Of a stretch of 6,666 bases of DNA, positions 1 to 6,086 are shown piece after piece (the first letter of the stretch is position 1; each line of letters opens with the position of its first letter). Source of the stretch: Candidatus Latescibacterota bacterium. GTDB lineage: Bacteria; Latescibacterota; Latescibacteria; Latescibacterales; Latescibacteraceae. The stretch lies in the NCBI GenBank assembly GCA_018656855.1, contig JABHYP010000320.1:1-6666 (forward strand). The letters run 5' to 3'. The position numbers were made by a program, and so were the translations under genes. The notes under the pieces were generated by a model. The model ran no database searches. It had not been told where the DNA came from and worked only from the letters and a program-made list of their open reading frames with translations.

Positions 1-1
1 C

Positions 2-979
2 ACAACATGTGCCGATGCGGGAACAGTGGGGCCGGCAAGTTTTGAAAGGTTTTTAAAAGGTGTTATTGAACCATCACGGTCAAGGATATTTGCTTTTATC
101 AATATCGCCGCACCTGGCATGACGGAGGCCGAACAGGACCCGAGGACTTACGATGTACAGCTTTCAGTTGATGTTGCAAAACGCTACCCTGAACACATTG
201 TCGGCCACAAAATAGCCCACTATTGGACAGGAACACAACCGTACGACTCACTTCACACTCCCTGGGCGAATGTGGACGCTTTAATGGAAGCCGGGCGCAA
301 GACGGGCCTCCCGGTTATGATTGACTGGTTCCCAAGACCAGCCAGCCAAGGATACCCGGCACGTACCTACCGCGAACTTATCCTCGAAAAAACCCGTCCG
401 GGGGACATCCATACACATAATTACGCAAGACATATCCCTGTATTGGATATGAATGAAAAGGGTAAGGTTAATCCGGATATTTTCAAGGCACAGGAGCGCG
501 GCTTTAAATTCGATACGGGCCACGGTTCGGGTAGTTTCGTTTGGAGAAACGCTGTTCCCGCTGTCGAACAGGGATTTATCTCCGACTCCATCAGTTCCGA
601 CCTGCATAATGGCAGTGTTAAAGGCGCAATGCTCGATATGCCGAATATCATGTCGAAATACCTCTGCATGGGAGTACCGCTTGAAGATGTTGTTCGACGC
701 TCGACTGTAAATCCTGCCCGCCAGATCAACCATTCCGAGTTGGGAACGCTTAGTACAGGGTCATCAGCGGATATTGCGGTGCTTGAACTGGAAAAAGGCA
801 AATTCAATTTTCTCGACACAAGCGGAGGCAGGCTTATAGGTGATAGAAAACTCAGGAACCTGTTGACGGTATTTAAAGGAAGAATTGAATTCGATCCCAC
901 CGGTTTAAGTTATCCGGTATGGGAGGATGTCCCCAAAGACAATGATTACTGGGTAAACCAGTCAGGGCAGTTTTTCTAA
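2..979 (+). CDS. Metal-dependent amidohydrolase, COG3964-like (5' partial)
   Basis: This is the C-terminal part of an amidohydrolase-superfamily enzyme that begins left of the window. The frame is open from base 2, and the residues before the GTG at 26 (TTCADAGTVGPASF) are family-like, so that GTG is internal and not the start. Counting that GTG codon as residue 1, likely metal-site residues are K62 (GHKIAHYW, candidate carboxylated lysine), H129/H131 (GDIHTHNY), H166 (DTGHGSGS) and D192 (SSDLHNGS). The N-terminal HxH motif would be outside the window. The stretch MSKYLCMGVPLEDVVRRST followed by NPA is the usual late helix, and GSSADIAVLELEKG is the closing beta-sandwich. The pattern matches the amidohydrolase/deacetylase family that includes EF_0837 and Atu3266. 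These hydrolyse amide or ester bonds of small N-acyl or O-acyl substrates. The substrate here cannot be told. No signal peptide can be judged because the N-terminus is missing. The family call is firm; substrate unknown. Confidence 0.9.
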   Translation, partial: TTCADAGTVGPASFERFLKGVIEPSRSRIFAFINIAAPGMTEAEQDPRTYDVQLSVDVAKRYPEHIVGHKIAHYWTGTQPYDSLHTPWANVDALMEAGRKTGLPVMIDWFPRPASQGYPARTYRELILEKTRPGDIHTHNYARHIPVLDMNEKGKVNPDIFKAQERGFKFDTGHGSGSFVWRNAVPAVEQGFISDSISSDLHNGSVKGAMLDMPNIMSKYLCMGVPLEDVVRRSTVNPARQINHSELGTLSTGSSADIAVLELEKGKFNFLDTSGGRLIGDRKLRNLLTVFKGRIEFDPTGLSYPVWEDVPKDNDYWVNQSGQFF

Positions 980-1080
980 ATTCTGTCCCGGAAAGGCGTT
1001 TTTCAGACGGAATTGAAGTCAATCTATGTAAAAGAATATCACGTCTATTTGACGCATATTTTTCTTGTGATTTATTAACA

Positions 1081-1114
1081 AAAAAAGGGGGAGCTATAAT
1101 ACTCCCCCTTTTTT
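1081..1114. terminator. Strong bidirectional intrinsic terminator
   Basis: Six A, then GGGGGAG (1087-1093), an 8-base loop (1094-1101), CTCCCCC (1102-1108) and six T form a perfect 13-bp hairpin with A and T tracts. It reads as a terminator in both directions. On + it lies about 100 bases after the amidohydrolase. On - it lies directly after the stop of the ArdC-like remnant at 1125, which suggests it once served convergent genes. Confidence 0.9.
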
Positions 1115-1124
1115 AATTACTTAT

Positions 1125-1223
1125 CTACTGCCCATTAATATAATCCACCGCTTTATGAGCATGTCCCGCTACATGAACCACCATCTTGACATCATCCTTT
1201 AACACCCTCAACCATGACTGTAT
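1125..1223 (-). pseudogene. C-terminal remnant of an ArdC-like antirestriction / zincin protein
   Basis: Read on the minus strand, this gives 32 residues ending in a TAG: IQSWLRVLKDDVKMVV then HVAGHAHKAVDYINGQ. From memory this matches the extreme C-terminus of ArdC-type proteins (single-strand-DNA-binding DUF1738 domain plus zincin-like metallopeptidase). Their usual ending is roughly an aromatic-I-x-SWL, a lysine- and aspartate-rich turn, an alanine-rich helix with xxKAxDYI, and a final glycine. An in-frame TAA lies just upstream (1224-1226 on +). The next bases can be read as LYI only in a shifted frame, so the gene is broken and nearly all of it is gone. ArdC proteins protect incoming plasmid DNA and are often carried by mobile elements. 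The fragment therefore hints at a past insertion. It has no start codon and is not expected to be expressed. The family call rests on one short motif. Confidence 0.55.
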
Positions 1224-1332
1224 TTATATATAAGAGCTCAGAGAAAACAAAGTAGTGAAGACAATATTGAAATTATTTTGTCACGGTTTACGTCTCATAC
1301 AGTAGAAAGAGAGTTAAACATTAACAAAACAT

Positions 1333-1338
1333 AAGGAG
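1333..1338 (+). promoter_or_regulatory. Ribosome binding site of the 31-residue peptide
   Basis: AAGGAG with 8 bases before the ATG at 1347. This is a near-consensus Shine-Dalgarno sequence at ideal distance, and it is the main reason for accepting such a short gene. Confidence 0.8.
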
Positions 1339-1346
1339 TAAATAAA

Positions 1347-1442
1347 ATGAAAAAGGATATCGCAATTTTAGTGTCGGGCCTAAGCTTCTTCGTTGTTTCT
1401 TACATCTATGTTATCAACTGCGCTGGTGCATTGCTCGCTTAA
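1347..1442 (+). CDS. Small single-span membrane peptide, 31 aa
   Basis: A 31-codon gene, ATG to TAA, encoding MKKDIAILVSGLSFF, then VVSYIYVI and NCAGALLA. After a short Lys-Lys-Asp head, nearly the whole peptide is hydrophobic, which fits one membrane span with the positive N-terminus inside. A lone cysteine (residue 25) sits near the far end. A consensus ribosome site stands 8 bases upstream and a strong terminator begins 22 bases downstream, so it looks like a complete monocistronic unit. I do not recognise the family. It could be a small respiratory-complex subunit, a regulator of a membrane protein, a type I toxin-like peptide, or the signal-peptide stub of a degraded gene. No obvious -35/-10 promoter was found. 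Expression is inferred from the flanking signals only. Confidence 0.65.
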   Translation: MKKDIAILVSGLSFFVVSYIYVINCAGALLA

Positions 1443-1463
1443 TCCCTCACCCCACTCCGAGGC

Positions 1464-1497
1464 AAAAAAAAGGCGCCTACATCGGGCGTCTTTTTTT
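1464..1497 (+). terminator. Intrinsic terminator of the small peptide gene
   Basis: Eight A (1464-1471), GGCGCC (1472-1477), a short loop, GGGCGTC (1484-1490) and seven T (1491-1497). The GC core pairs with one G-T wobble, and the A tract pairs with the T tract. It lies 22 bases after the stop of the 31-residue peptide and isolates that gene from the reductase downstream. Confidence 0.85.
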
Positions 1498-1547
1498 ATC
1501 TTGTTAAATTATTACACTAAATATAAATTTCATTTCAACTTTCTTCA

Positions 1548-1605
1548 TTAATCAGATAAATTATTGAAATTTGTCAAGAAGAACAAATATTCAAAATCTG
1601 ATTAA
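1548..1605. repeat. Long imperfect inverted repeat upstream of the reductase
   Basis: The outer arms TTAATCAGAT (1548-1557) and ATCTGATTAA (1596-1605) are perfect 10-bp complements. Inside them TTGAA (1564-1568) pairs with TTCAA (1590-1594), and ATTTGT (1569-1574) with ACAAAT (1583-1588), closing on the 8-base loop CAAGAAGA. This gives 21 bp of AT-rich stem with small bulges, ending 53 bases before the reductase ATG. No T tract follows, so it is a poor terminator. It could be an operator, a cruciform or a 5' leader hairpin. Confidence 0.7.
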
Positions 1606-1646
1606 ATATCTACTAATGAAATAAATAGTACATAATATAAATATTG

Positions 1647-1652
1647 AAGGAG
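1647..1652 (+). promoter_or_regulatory. Ribosome binding site fixing the reductase start
   Basis: AAGGAG lies 6 bases before the ATG at 1659. The frame is also open from a TTG at 1644, but that codon lies just upstream of this site and would place the site inside the gene. The ATG at 1659 is therefore the start, and it puts the twin-arginine motif at residues 6-7. Confidence 0.85.
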
Positions 1653-1658
1653 AAGTTT

Positions 1659-2828
1659 ATGGGAACATCAAGCCGCAGAGATTTCTTAATTAGTGGCACA
1701 ACTGCTGGTATCGGTATCACTGTTAATAGCATGTTTTCCCGAAGAATTCATTCTGAAGAAAATTCAGATTTTAACAGAGTATTCTATCGTGATCTGGGAT
1801 CTACAGGGTACAAAGTAAGCGAAATTGGCTTCGGGGCATTGAATACGAGGGATCCTGAATTGCTCCATGCAGCTATAGATAAAGGCATCAACTATATAGA
1901 TACAGCACATGGATATATGAAAGGAGTTAACGAGCAGATAGTTGGCCGGGTAATGAAAACCAAACGGGACAAAGTATTTCTAACAACTAAACTTCATACG
2001 ACAGATAATCATCAAGAAAATGTCGATATGCTTGATAAATCCTTAAAAAGACTTCAAACCGATCATGTTGATTTATTGCTTTATCATAACATAAGTGACC
2101 GGGAAATGATCCTGCGGAATGACCAAATTAAATTTTTTGATGAGGCTCGAAAAAAGGGAAAAACCCGTTTTGTTGGCGTTTCCACTCATAATCCGACTGA
2201 AATCCTCGATACTTCAGTGGAAAGCAACTTCTGGGAAGCTGTGTTAATTGGGTACAATTATCTCTCACCCCCAAATGTAGATGTATCTATCAAAAAAGCA
2301 CGTGAAGCCGGTCTTGCCATTATAGGAATGAAAAACCTGCGAACAGTTAGTCAGTGGGATCCAATTTCGGATATCCATTTAGATAAATCAGGAAAAGCAA
2401 CCATTCAGCAAGCACTGCTTAAATGGGTGCTCCAGAATCCCTATATAGATACGACAATACCGGGGATGGCATCCTTTGAACATCTCGCAGATGACATTGC
2501 GGTGATGGGAATGGAGTTGTCATTTGATGAGCGGCGTGCCTTACTGCAATACGATGAAGATACAAAAGGTCAATACTGCTGCGGCGTTGTCGGATGTAAT
2601 GGTTGCAAGAACAAATGCCCCAATGGAGTAGAAGTCAATGAACTAAACCGTTGTATAAACTATGCATATGGCTATGGAGATATTGAACTGTCTCACGAGA
2701 ATTATAACGAACTGTCTCCTTCAAATCGAATTGATATTTGTGACAACTGCGATGAATGTTTGGTAAGGTGTATAAAAGGCCTTAATCTTACAGAGAATAT
2801 TCAAAGAGCCAGAGAACTTTTTGGATGA
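1659..2828 (+). CDS. Tat-exported aldo/keto reductase with C-terminal Fe-S domain
   Basis: A 389-residue protein of the COG1453 type (aldo/keto reductase plus ferredoxin-like tail). Residues 1-30 form a Tat signal (SSRRDFLISGTTAGIGITV), implying export in folded, cofactor-loaded form. The TIM-barrel reductase follows from about 42 (YRDLGSTGYKVSEIGFGA). Its full catalytic tetrad is visible: D81 and Y86 (YIDTAHGY), K111 (TTKLH) and H143 (LLLYHN). After about residue 300 come two cysteine clusters. One is C308-x4-C313-x2-C316-x3-C320-P, with extra cysteines at 307 and 332. The other is C361-x2-C364-x2-C367-x3-C371, followed by Ile where many ferredoxin-like motifs have Pro. These suggest two 4Fe-4S clusters. 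Such enzymes are expected to move electrons between a carbonyl/alcohol substrate, a nicotinamide and the clusters; the substrate is unknown. It stands alone, with a long AT-rich leader containing an inverted repeat. Family call firm, export likely. Confidence 0.92.
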   Translation: MGTSSRRDFLISGTTAGIGITVNSMFSRRIHSEENSDFNRVFYRDLGSTGYKVSEIGFGALNTRDPELLHAAIDKGINYIDTAHGYMKGVNEQIVGRVMKTKRDKVFLTTKLHTTDNHQENVDMLDKSLKRLQTDHVDLLLYHNISDREMILRNDQIKFFDEARKKGKTRFVGVSTHNPTEILDTSVESNFWEAVLIGYNYLSPPNVDVSIKKAREAGLAIIGMKNLRTVSQWDPISDIHLDKSGKATIQQALLKWVLQNPYIDTTIPGMASFEHLADDIAVMGMELSFDERRALLQYDEDTKGQYCCGVVGCNGCKNKCPNGVEVNELNRCINYAYGYGDIELSHENYNELSPSNRIDICDNCDECLVRCIKGLNLTENIQRARELFG

Positions 2829-2842
2829 TACATTATTTAATG

Positions 2843-2871
2843 GCAAAAAGTTTAACGTTCATTTGCTTTTT
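2843..2871 (+). terminator. Possible weak terminator after the reductase
   Basis: GCAAA (2843-2847) pairs with TTTGC (2862-2866) and is followed at once by five T. The stem is only 5 bp with a 14-base loop, so termination would be weak. It begins 14 bases after the reductase stop. Confidence 0.3.
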
Positions 2872-2919
2872 ACAATTCTTTAATAGCACTTCATCGTGTA
2901 TTCCCAAATGATAAGCAAA

Positions 2920-2966
2920 TCTGCACCCTGAAAGCGAATAATTTTACTGTGACGAGGAAAATGGTG
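2920..2966 (+). repeat. Copy A of a two-block conserved leader element (candidate structured RNA)
   Basis: Block 1 is TCTGCACCCTGAAA (2920-2933) and block 2 is GACGAGGAAAATGGTG (2951-2966), separated by 17 variable bases. The same blocks, 14/14 and 15/16 identical, recur at 6039-6086 with an 18-base spacer. CACC in block 1 can pair with GGTG in block 2. Just downstream AGTAAT (2971-2976) and ATTACT (2983-2988) form a hairpin, at the place where copy B also has one. The element lies 73 bases before the cytochrome ATG. Conserved blocks around a freely varying spacer suggest a cis-acting RNA such as a riboswitch-like leader. A DNA repeat with protein-bound blocks is also possible. No known class was recognised. 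Confidence 0.5.
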
Positions 2967-3038
2967 GTGAAGTAATAAGCAAATTACTGTTTTATCAACT
3001 AAGATATAATAAACATTAGGAGATAGTTTAATAGATTT

Positions 3039-4991
3039 ATGCATAAAAGATTGGGTATGATACAATGTGTCGGGATCGTAGTGCTGTGGATTAGCGCATG
3101 TGTTACGATTAATAGCTGTACAGGTTCAGTCCAAACCAGGATTGCTGCTCAAGATGATACTTTTCTTTCTCCGATTGCACTTGTTTCTGACGTAGAAGGC
3201 AAAACGTTGTATATCGCTGAATTCACGTCAAAGAAAGTATCAGTGTTTGACATTAAAAGCGGCATGGTTAAGAAACATATTTCTCTGCCAGGCAAGCCCA
3301 GTGGTATGGCGCTTTCACCAAATGACTCGCTTCTTTACGTTACAGATGCTTCTTATTCAGGTTCTGTTCATATAATAGATTTGCATACCGAAAAGATTAT
3401 TGGTGATATAGCGGTAGGCCATACACCTTATTCTCCTGTTATCAGCCCTGACGGCAAAATGCTCTATGTTTGTAACCGATTCGATAATAACGTTTCTGTT
3501 ATTGATATTACTGAAAAAAAAGAAATTGACAGAATTCCGATGTTACGAGAACCAATTGCGGCTGATATTACACCGGATGGAAAATATATTTTTGTAGCAA
3601 ATCATCTTCCAAGCGGCAGGATATTATATGATTATGTAAGTGACGGGGGTATCATGATGATCGGGAGTTTTATATCCGGAGGATATTACAATGGCAAAAA
3701 AGTGTCTTATGCTGCGGCTGGTGTTGTATTGGTTGTCGATACCTCGAACAATAGATTGATAGAACTAATTCCTCTACTCAATGGTGCAACCGGTCTGCGT
3801 GGAATATGTATTTCACCTGACGGTCGTTACGCTTATGTTACACATATACTCGCAAACTATAAACTTCCTACAACGCAGGTAGAACGCGGCTCGATCAATG
3901 CAAATGCATTGAGTATTATTGATGTGACCAGGTTGAAACTACTGAGTACGGTTCTTCTGGATGATGTCGATCTTGGAGCGGCTAATCCCTGGGATGTGGC
4001 ATGTTCATCGGACGGAAAATATATTTGCATTACACATACCGGAACACATGAGATAAGCGTTATCGACCGTATGGGACTCCATAATAAACTTGAAGAAGTA
4101 GCAAATGGCGAAACCGTACACGAAGTTTCTTCAAATACTGCAAATATACCGAATGACTTGTCTTTCCTGAATGGACTGCGCAGGCGTTTTCAGTTAGAAG
4201 GAAATGGACCGCGAGGTATGTCGATTGTGGGGGCAAAAGTTTATATTGCAGAATATTTTTCGGATTCGGTAGGTGTGATTGATCTTGAATCAGGGAATAA
4301 TAATAATCAACGATCAATAGCCCTATGTCAGAAAAAACAGCTCTCGGCAAGAAGAAGAGGTGAAATGCTCTTCAATGACGCCCGGTTATGTTTTCAACAG
4401 TGGCAGAGCTGTGCAAGCTGCCACCCGGAAGGGCGGATGGATGCTCTTAACTGGGATCTCTTGAATGACGGAATCGGTAATCCCAAGAAAACAAAAAGCC
4501 TTTTACTATCGCATGAAACGCCGCCGGTTATGATCACTGGTATCAGGCCCGATGCGGAAAAAGCAGTACGTTCAGGAATAAAGTATATTCTTTTCACAGA
4601 ACAACCGGAAGAAAAGGCTGCTGCTATCGACATTTATCTCAGGTCTTTAAAACCGATTCGAAGTCCTTATTTAAATAAAGGGAAACTTAGCAAAGCGGCA
4701 AAACGAGGTGAGAAGATTTTCAAAAAGGCTGGTTGTGCAAAATGCCATCCTCCACTCCTGTACACAGACCTGAAGAAATATGATGTAGGCACCGGTTCTG
4801 GCATAGAGAAAAATTGCAAATTCGATACACCGTCACTAATAGAGGTGTGGAGAACTGCGCCTTATCTTTACGATGGTCGTGCGGAAACGATGTATGAAGT
4901 ACTGATAGATAAAGGTGATAAACATGGATCAACTTCGAAATTAAACTACCAAGATTTAAACGATCTGATCGAATTTGTTTTTTCTTTGTAA
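3039..4991 (+). CDS. YVTN beta-propeller fused to di-haem cytochrome c peroxidase (MauG/CcpA-like), probable lipoprotein
   Basis: A 650-residue exported fusion. Residues 1-21 form a signal peptide with a lipobox-like ISAC (18-21), so C21 is probably lipidated. Residues about 45-420 are a beta-propeller with repeated blades such as SPDGKMLYVCN, TPDGKYIFVANH and SPDGRYAYVTH, each followed by a VxVIDxxxxK strand, as in YVTN/surface-layer proteins. The C-terminal 220 residues are a di-haem peroxidase module with two CxxCH haem sites, C458-A-S-C461-H462 and C566-A-K-C569-H570, and the family segments HETPPVMITG and RTAPYLYDGRAETMYE. This module type reduces peroxide or oxidises a partner protein, as MauG does; the propeller may dock that partner. 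Start: the best ribosome site (TAGGAG, 3017-3022) is 16 bases from this ATG, which is long. The in-frame ATG at 3057 has no better site and would weaken the signal peptide. Domain calls firm; substrate unknown. Confidence 0.92.
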   Translation: MHKRLGMIQCVGIVVLWISACVTINSCTGSVQTRIAAQDDTFLSPIALVSDVEGKTLYIAEFTSKKVSVFDIKSGMVKKHISLPGKPSGMALSPNDSLLYVTDASYSGSVHIIDLHTEKIIGDIAVGHTPYSPVISPDGKMLYVCNRFDNNVSVIDITEKKEIDRIPMLREPIAADITPDGKYIFVANHLPSGRILYDYVSDGGIMMIGSFISGGYYNGKKVSYAAAGVVLVVDTSNNRLIELIPLLNGATGLRGICISPDGRYAYVTHILANYKLPTTQVERGSINANALSIIDVTRLKLLSTVLLDDVDLGAANPWDVACSSDGKYICITHTGTHEISVIDRMGLHNKLEEVANGETVHEVSSNTANIPNDLSFLNGLRRRFQLEGNGPRGMSIVGAKVYIAEYFSDSVGVIDLESGNNNNQRSIALCQKKQLSARRRGEMLFNDARLCFQQWQSCASCHPEGRMDALNWDLLNDGIGNPKKTKSLLLSHETPPVMITGIRPDAEKAVRSGIKYILFTEQPEEKAAAIDIYLRSLKPIRSPYLNKGKLSKAAKRGEKIFKKAGCAKCHPPLLYTDLKKYDVGTGSGIEKNCKFDTPSLIEVWRTAPYLYDGRAETMYEVLIDKGDKHGSTSKLNYQDLNDLIEFVFSL

Positions 4992-5011
4992 TCAAATCCA
5001 CTACACCAAAG

Positions 5012-5033
5012 CAGTATAGACACATTTATACTG
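5012..5033. terminator. Small hairpin after the cytochrome gene
   Basis: CAGTATA (5012-5018) and TATACTG (5027-5033) are perfect 7-bp complements around an 8-base loop, starting 20 bases after the stop codon. No T tract follows, so it may protect the 3' end or terminate only weakly. Confidence 0.4.
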
Positions 5034-5085
5034 TTAAATATGAAGGGTTGTTCCTGTTGTATTGATCTTTTTATCATTTTAATGA

Positions 5086-5278
5086 AATCGCAGGATTACG
5101 AACTGGTATGCCCTGTCAGATATCATAGCAGAAAAATCCGGTAGGTATTTCAATAAGGTGACCATTACCGACTGAAATGCCTGAATCCTATATGAGTACA
5201 GTGCTGAGGATGTGTCGGTGGAGGAAATATGGAATTGGAAAAGTAGTCGTGCTGTAGACCAGTTGAACTCTTTTTCGC
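5086..5278 (+). pseudogene. Possible decayed coding stretch with two in-frame TGA codons
   Basis: One + frame stays open from 5086 to 5352 except for two TGA codons nine bases apart (5173-5175 and 5182-5184). The part before the stops reads RRITNWYALSDIIAEKSGRY then FNKVTITD. The part after reads ILYEYSAEDVSVEEIW then NWKSSRAVDQLNSFSQ. This balanced, charged and aromatic composition looks more like old coding sequence than random AT-rich DNA, and a terminator-like hairpin begins at its end. There is no start codon or ribosome site and I recognise no family. The opposite strand also gives protein-like text with two stops, so the strand is not certain. It may be the tail of a lost gene or simply non-coding DNA. 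Confidence 0.3.
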
Positions 5279-5306
5279 AAAGGCATCCAATCAGGCGTCT
5301 TTTTTT
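5279..5306 (+). terminator. Terminator-like hairpin
   Basis: AAAGGC (5279-5284) and TC (5286-5287) pair with GGCGTCTTT (5294-5302) around the loop CAATCA, with one mismatch and one G-T wobble, and a seven-T tract follows. The 3' arm GGCGTC plus T tract is identical to that of the terminator at 1464-1497. No intact gene precedes it closely, so it probably belongs to the decayed stretch just upstream. Confidence 0.5.
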
Positions 5307-5439
5307 CTCATGCTGTCATAGCCCCGTTGTTCAACTTCGCCTTGATTATTATTAGATTAATTTGAATTAGAATGCTATGAAATTCAGCGAATAGTATATA
5401 TATTATAACTAATCATAACCTCAAATAATAACACAAGGA

Positions 5440-5994
5440 ATGTGCATAATTCGTAGACTACACAAGAAATTTTACTATTTACTTCCAGTCATTGCCTTAA
5501 TGGCCTTTGTGGTGTGTATGTCTGGATATATGAGACAAAAAGAATCAGCGCCTCAAAAAGAACTTAAAGCTAAAGTACGTCGTATAGTTTATGAAGTATG
5601 GAACAAAGGGAATACAGATGTAATTGATGAGCTTTATTCCACCGAAGTTGTATTACAAAGTACTTCAAGCAAGTATATCAATGGATTAGAAGCAAATATA
5701 AGACGACTTGAAAACAGGCGTATTTTATATCCGGATATTGAATTCACAATAAACGAGATGATTGTTAAAGGAAATACAGTTATGTTACTTTGGGCATGTA
5801 AAGGTACTCAAACGGGACAATTACCAACTTCTTCTGTTAAACCTACCTACAAACATTTCCGATTAACAGGATGCTGCTTCTTTCATTTTGAGGAAGAAAA
5901 GGTGGTTGAAGAGTGGGAAATTTATGATAGATTAACCCTAATGCAACAGCTCGGATATAAACTTGTCCCACCGAAGCAAAATGATAATAATTAA
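5440..5994 (+). CDS. Membrane-anchored SnoaL-like (NTF2-fold) protein
   Basis: A 184-residue protein. Residues 1-10 are basic (RRLHKK) and residues 11-29 are a hydrophobic span, either an uncleaved anchor or a signal peptide. C26 is preceded by Val, so it is not a good lipobox. Residues 43-172 match the SnoaL-like/ester-cyclase pattern: YEVWNKGNTDVIDELYSTEV at the front, LYPDIEFTINEMIVKGNTV in the middle, and FHFEEEKVVEEWEIYDRL ending with QQLG. D163 lies where SnoaL has its catalytic Asp. The family includes polyketide cyclases and many uncharacterised cone-shaped NTF2-fold proteins that bind small hydrophobic ligands. SnoaL domains are usually about 130-140 residues and cytoplasmic, so the added anchor is unusual. 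No other polyketide gene is nearby. The start is awkward because AAGGA directly abuts this ATG, and no better in-frame start exists before the hydrophobic span. Fold call firm; function unknown. Confidence 0.85.
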   Translation: MCIIRRLHKKFYYLLPVIALMAFVVCMSGYMRQKESAPQKELKAKVRRIVYEVWNKGNTDVIDELYSTEVVLQSTSSKYINGLEANIRRLENRRILYPDIEFTINEMIVKGNTVMLLWACKGTQTGQLPTSSVKPTYKHFRLTGCCFFHFEEEKVVEEWEIYDRLTLMQQLGYKLVPPKQNDNN

Positions 5995-6038
5995 CTAAAC
6001 GAATCAAATACATGAATGACATGGGGTGGGACTTAACT

Positions 6039-6086
6039 TCTGCACCCTGAAAACAATATGGAATAAGTGAGACGAGGAAGATGGTG
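6039..6086 (+). repeat. Copy B of the two-block conserved leader element (candidate structured RNA)
   Basis: TCTGCACCCTGAAA (6039-6052) and GACGAGGAAGATGGTG (6071-6086) repeat the blocks at 2920-2966. Downstream GGTAG (6089-6093) can pair with CTATC (6111-6115), a stem with a different sequence from copy A but in the same place. Weaker similarity continues to about 6133 (CTCAACAATTAGCTAATA against ATCAACTAAGATATAATA). In this copy only, GGGTG at 6024-6028 could also pair with CACCC in block 1, which would compete with the CACC-GGTG pairing. The element lies 147 bases before the Tat-protein start. Confidence 0.5.

Noticed and set aside
26..28. GTG as the start of the amidohydrolase
   Set aside because: The upstream codons to base 2 are open and family-like (TTCADAGT), so the gene continues beyond the window.
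281..900. Minus-strand and alternate-frame ORFs within the amidohydrolase
   Set aside because: They overlap a gene with clear family motifs and show no ribosome sites or recognisable domains, so they are frame shadows.
2880..3065. 61-codon minus-strand ORF over the cytochrome leader
   Set aside because: It overlaps the conserved leader element and the cytochrome start. The matching frame in copy B is not conserved as protein, so the shared blocks are better explained at DNA or RNA level.
4060..5025. Minus-strand ORFs over the cytochrome gene
   Set aside because: They lie opposite the propeller and haem domains, with no independent coding evidence.
5040..5144. 34-codon + strand ORF rich in cysteine near its start
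   Set aside because: It has no ribosome site, no terminator and no convincing pattern, and it conflicts with the better-looking frame in the same stretch.
5173..5184. TGA codons as recoded Trp or selenocysteine
   Set aside because: Every confident gene here uses TGG for Trp, the two TGAs sit in a stretch with no start, and no selenocysteine-type hairpin was seen. Decay is simpler.
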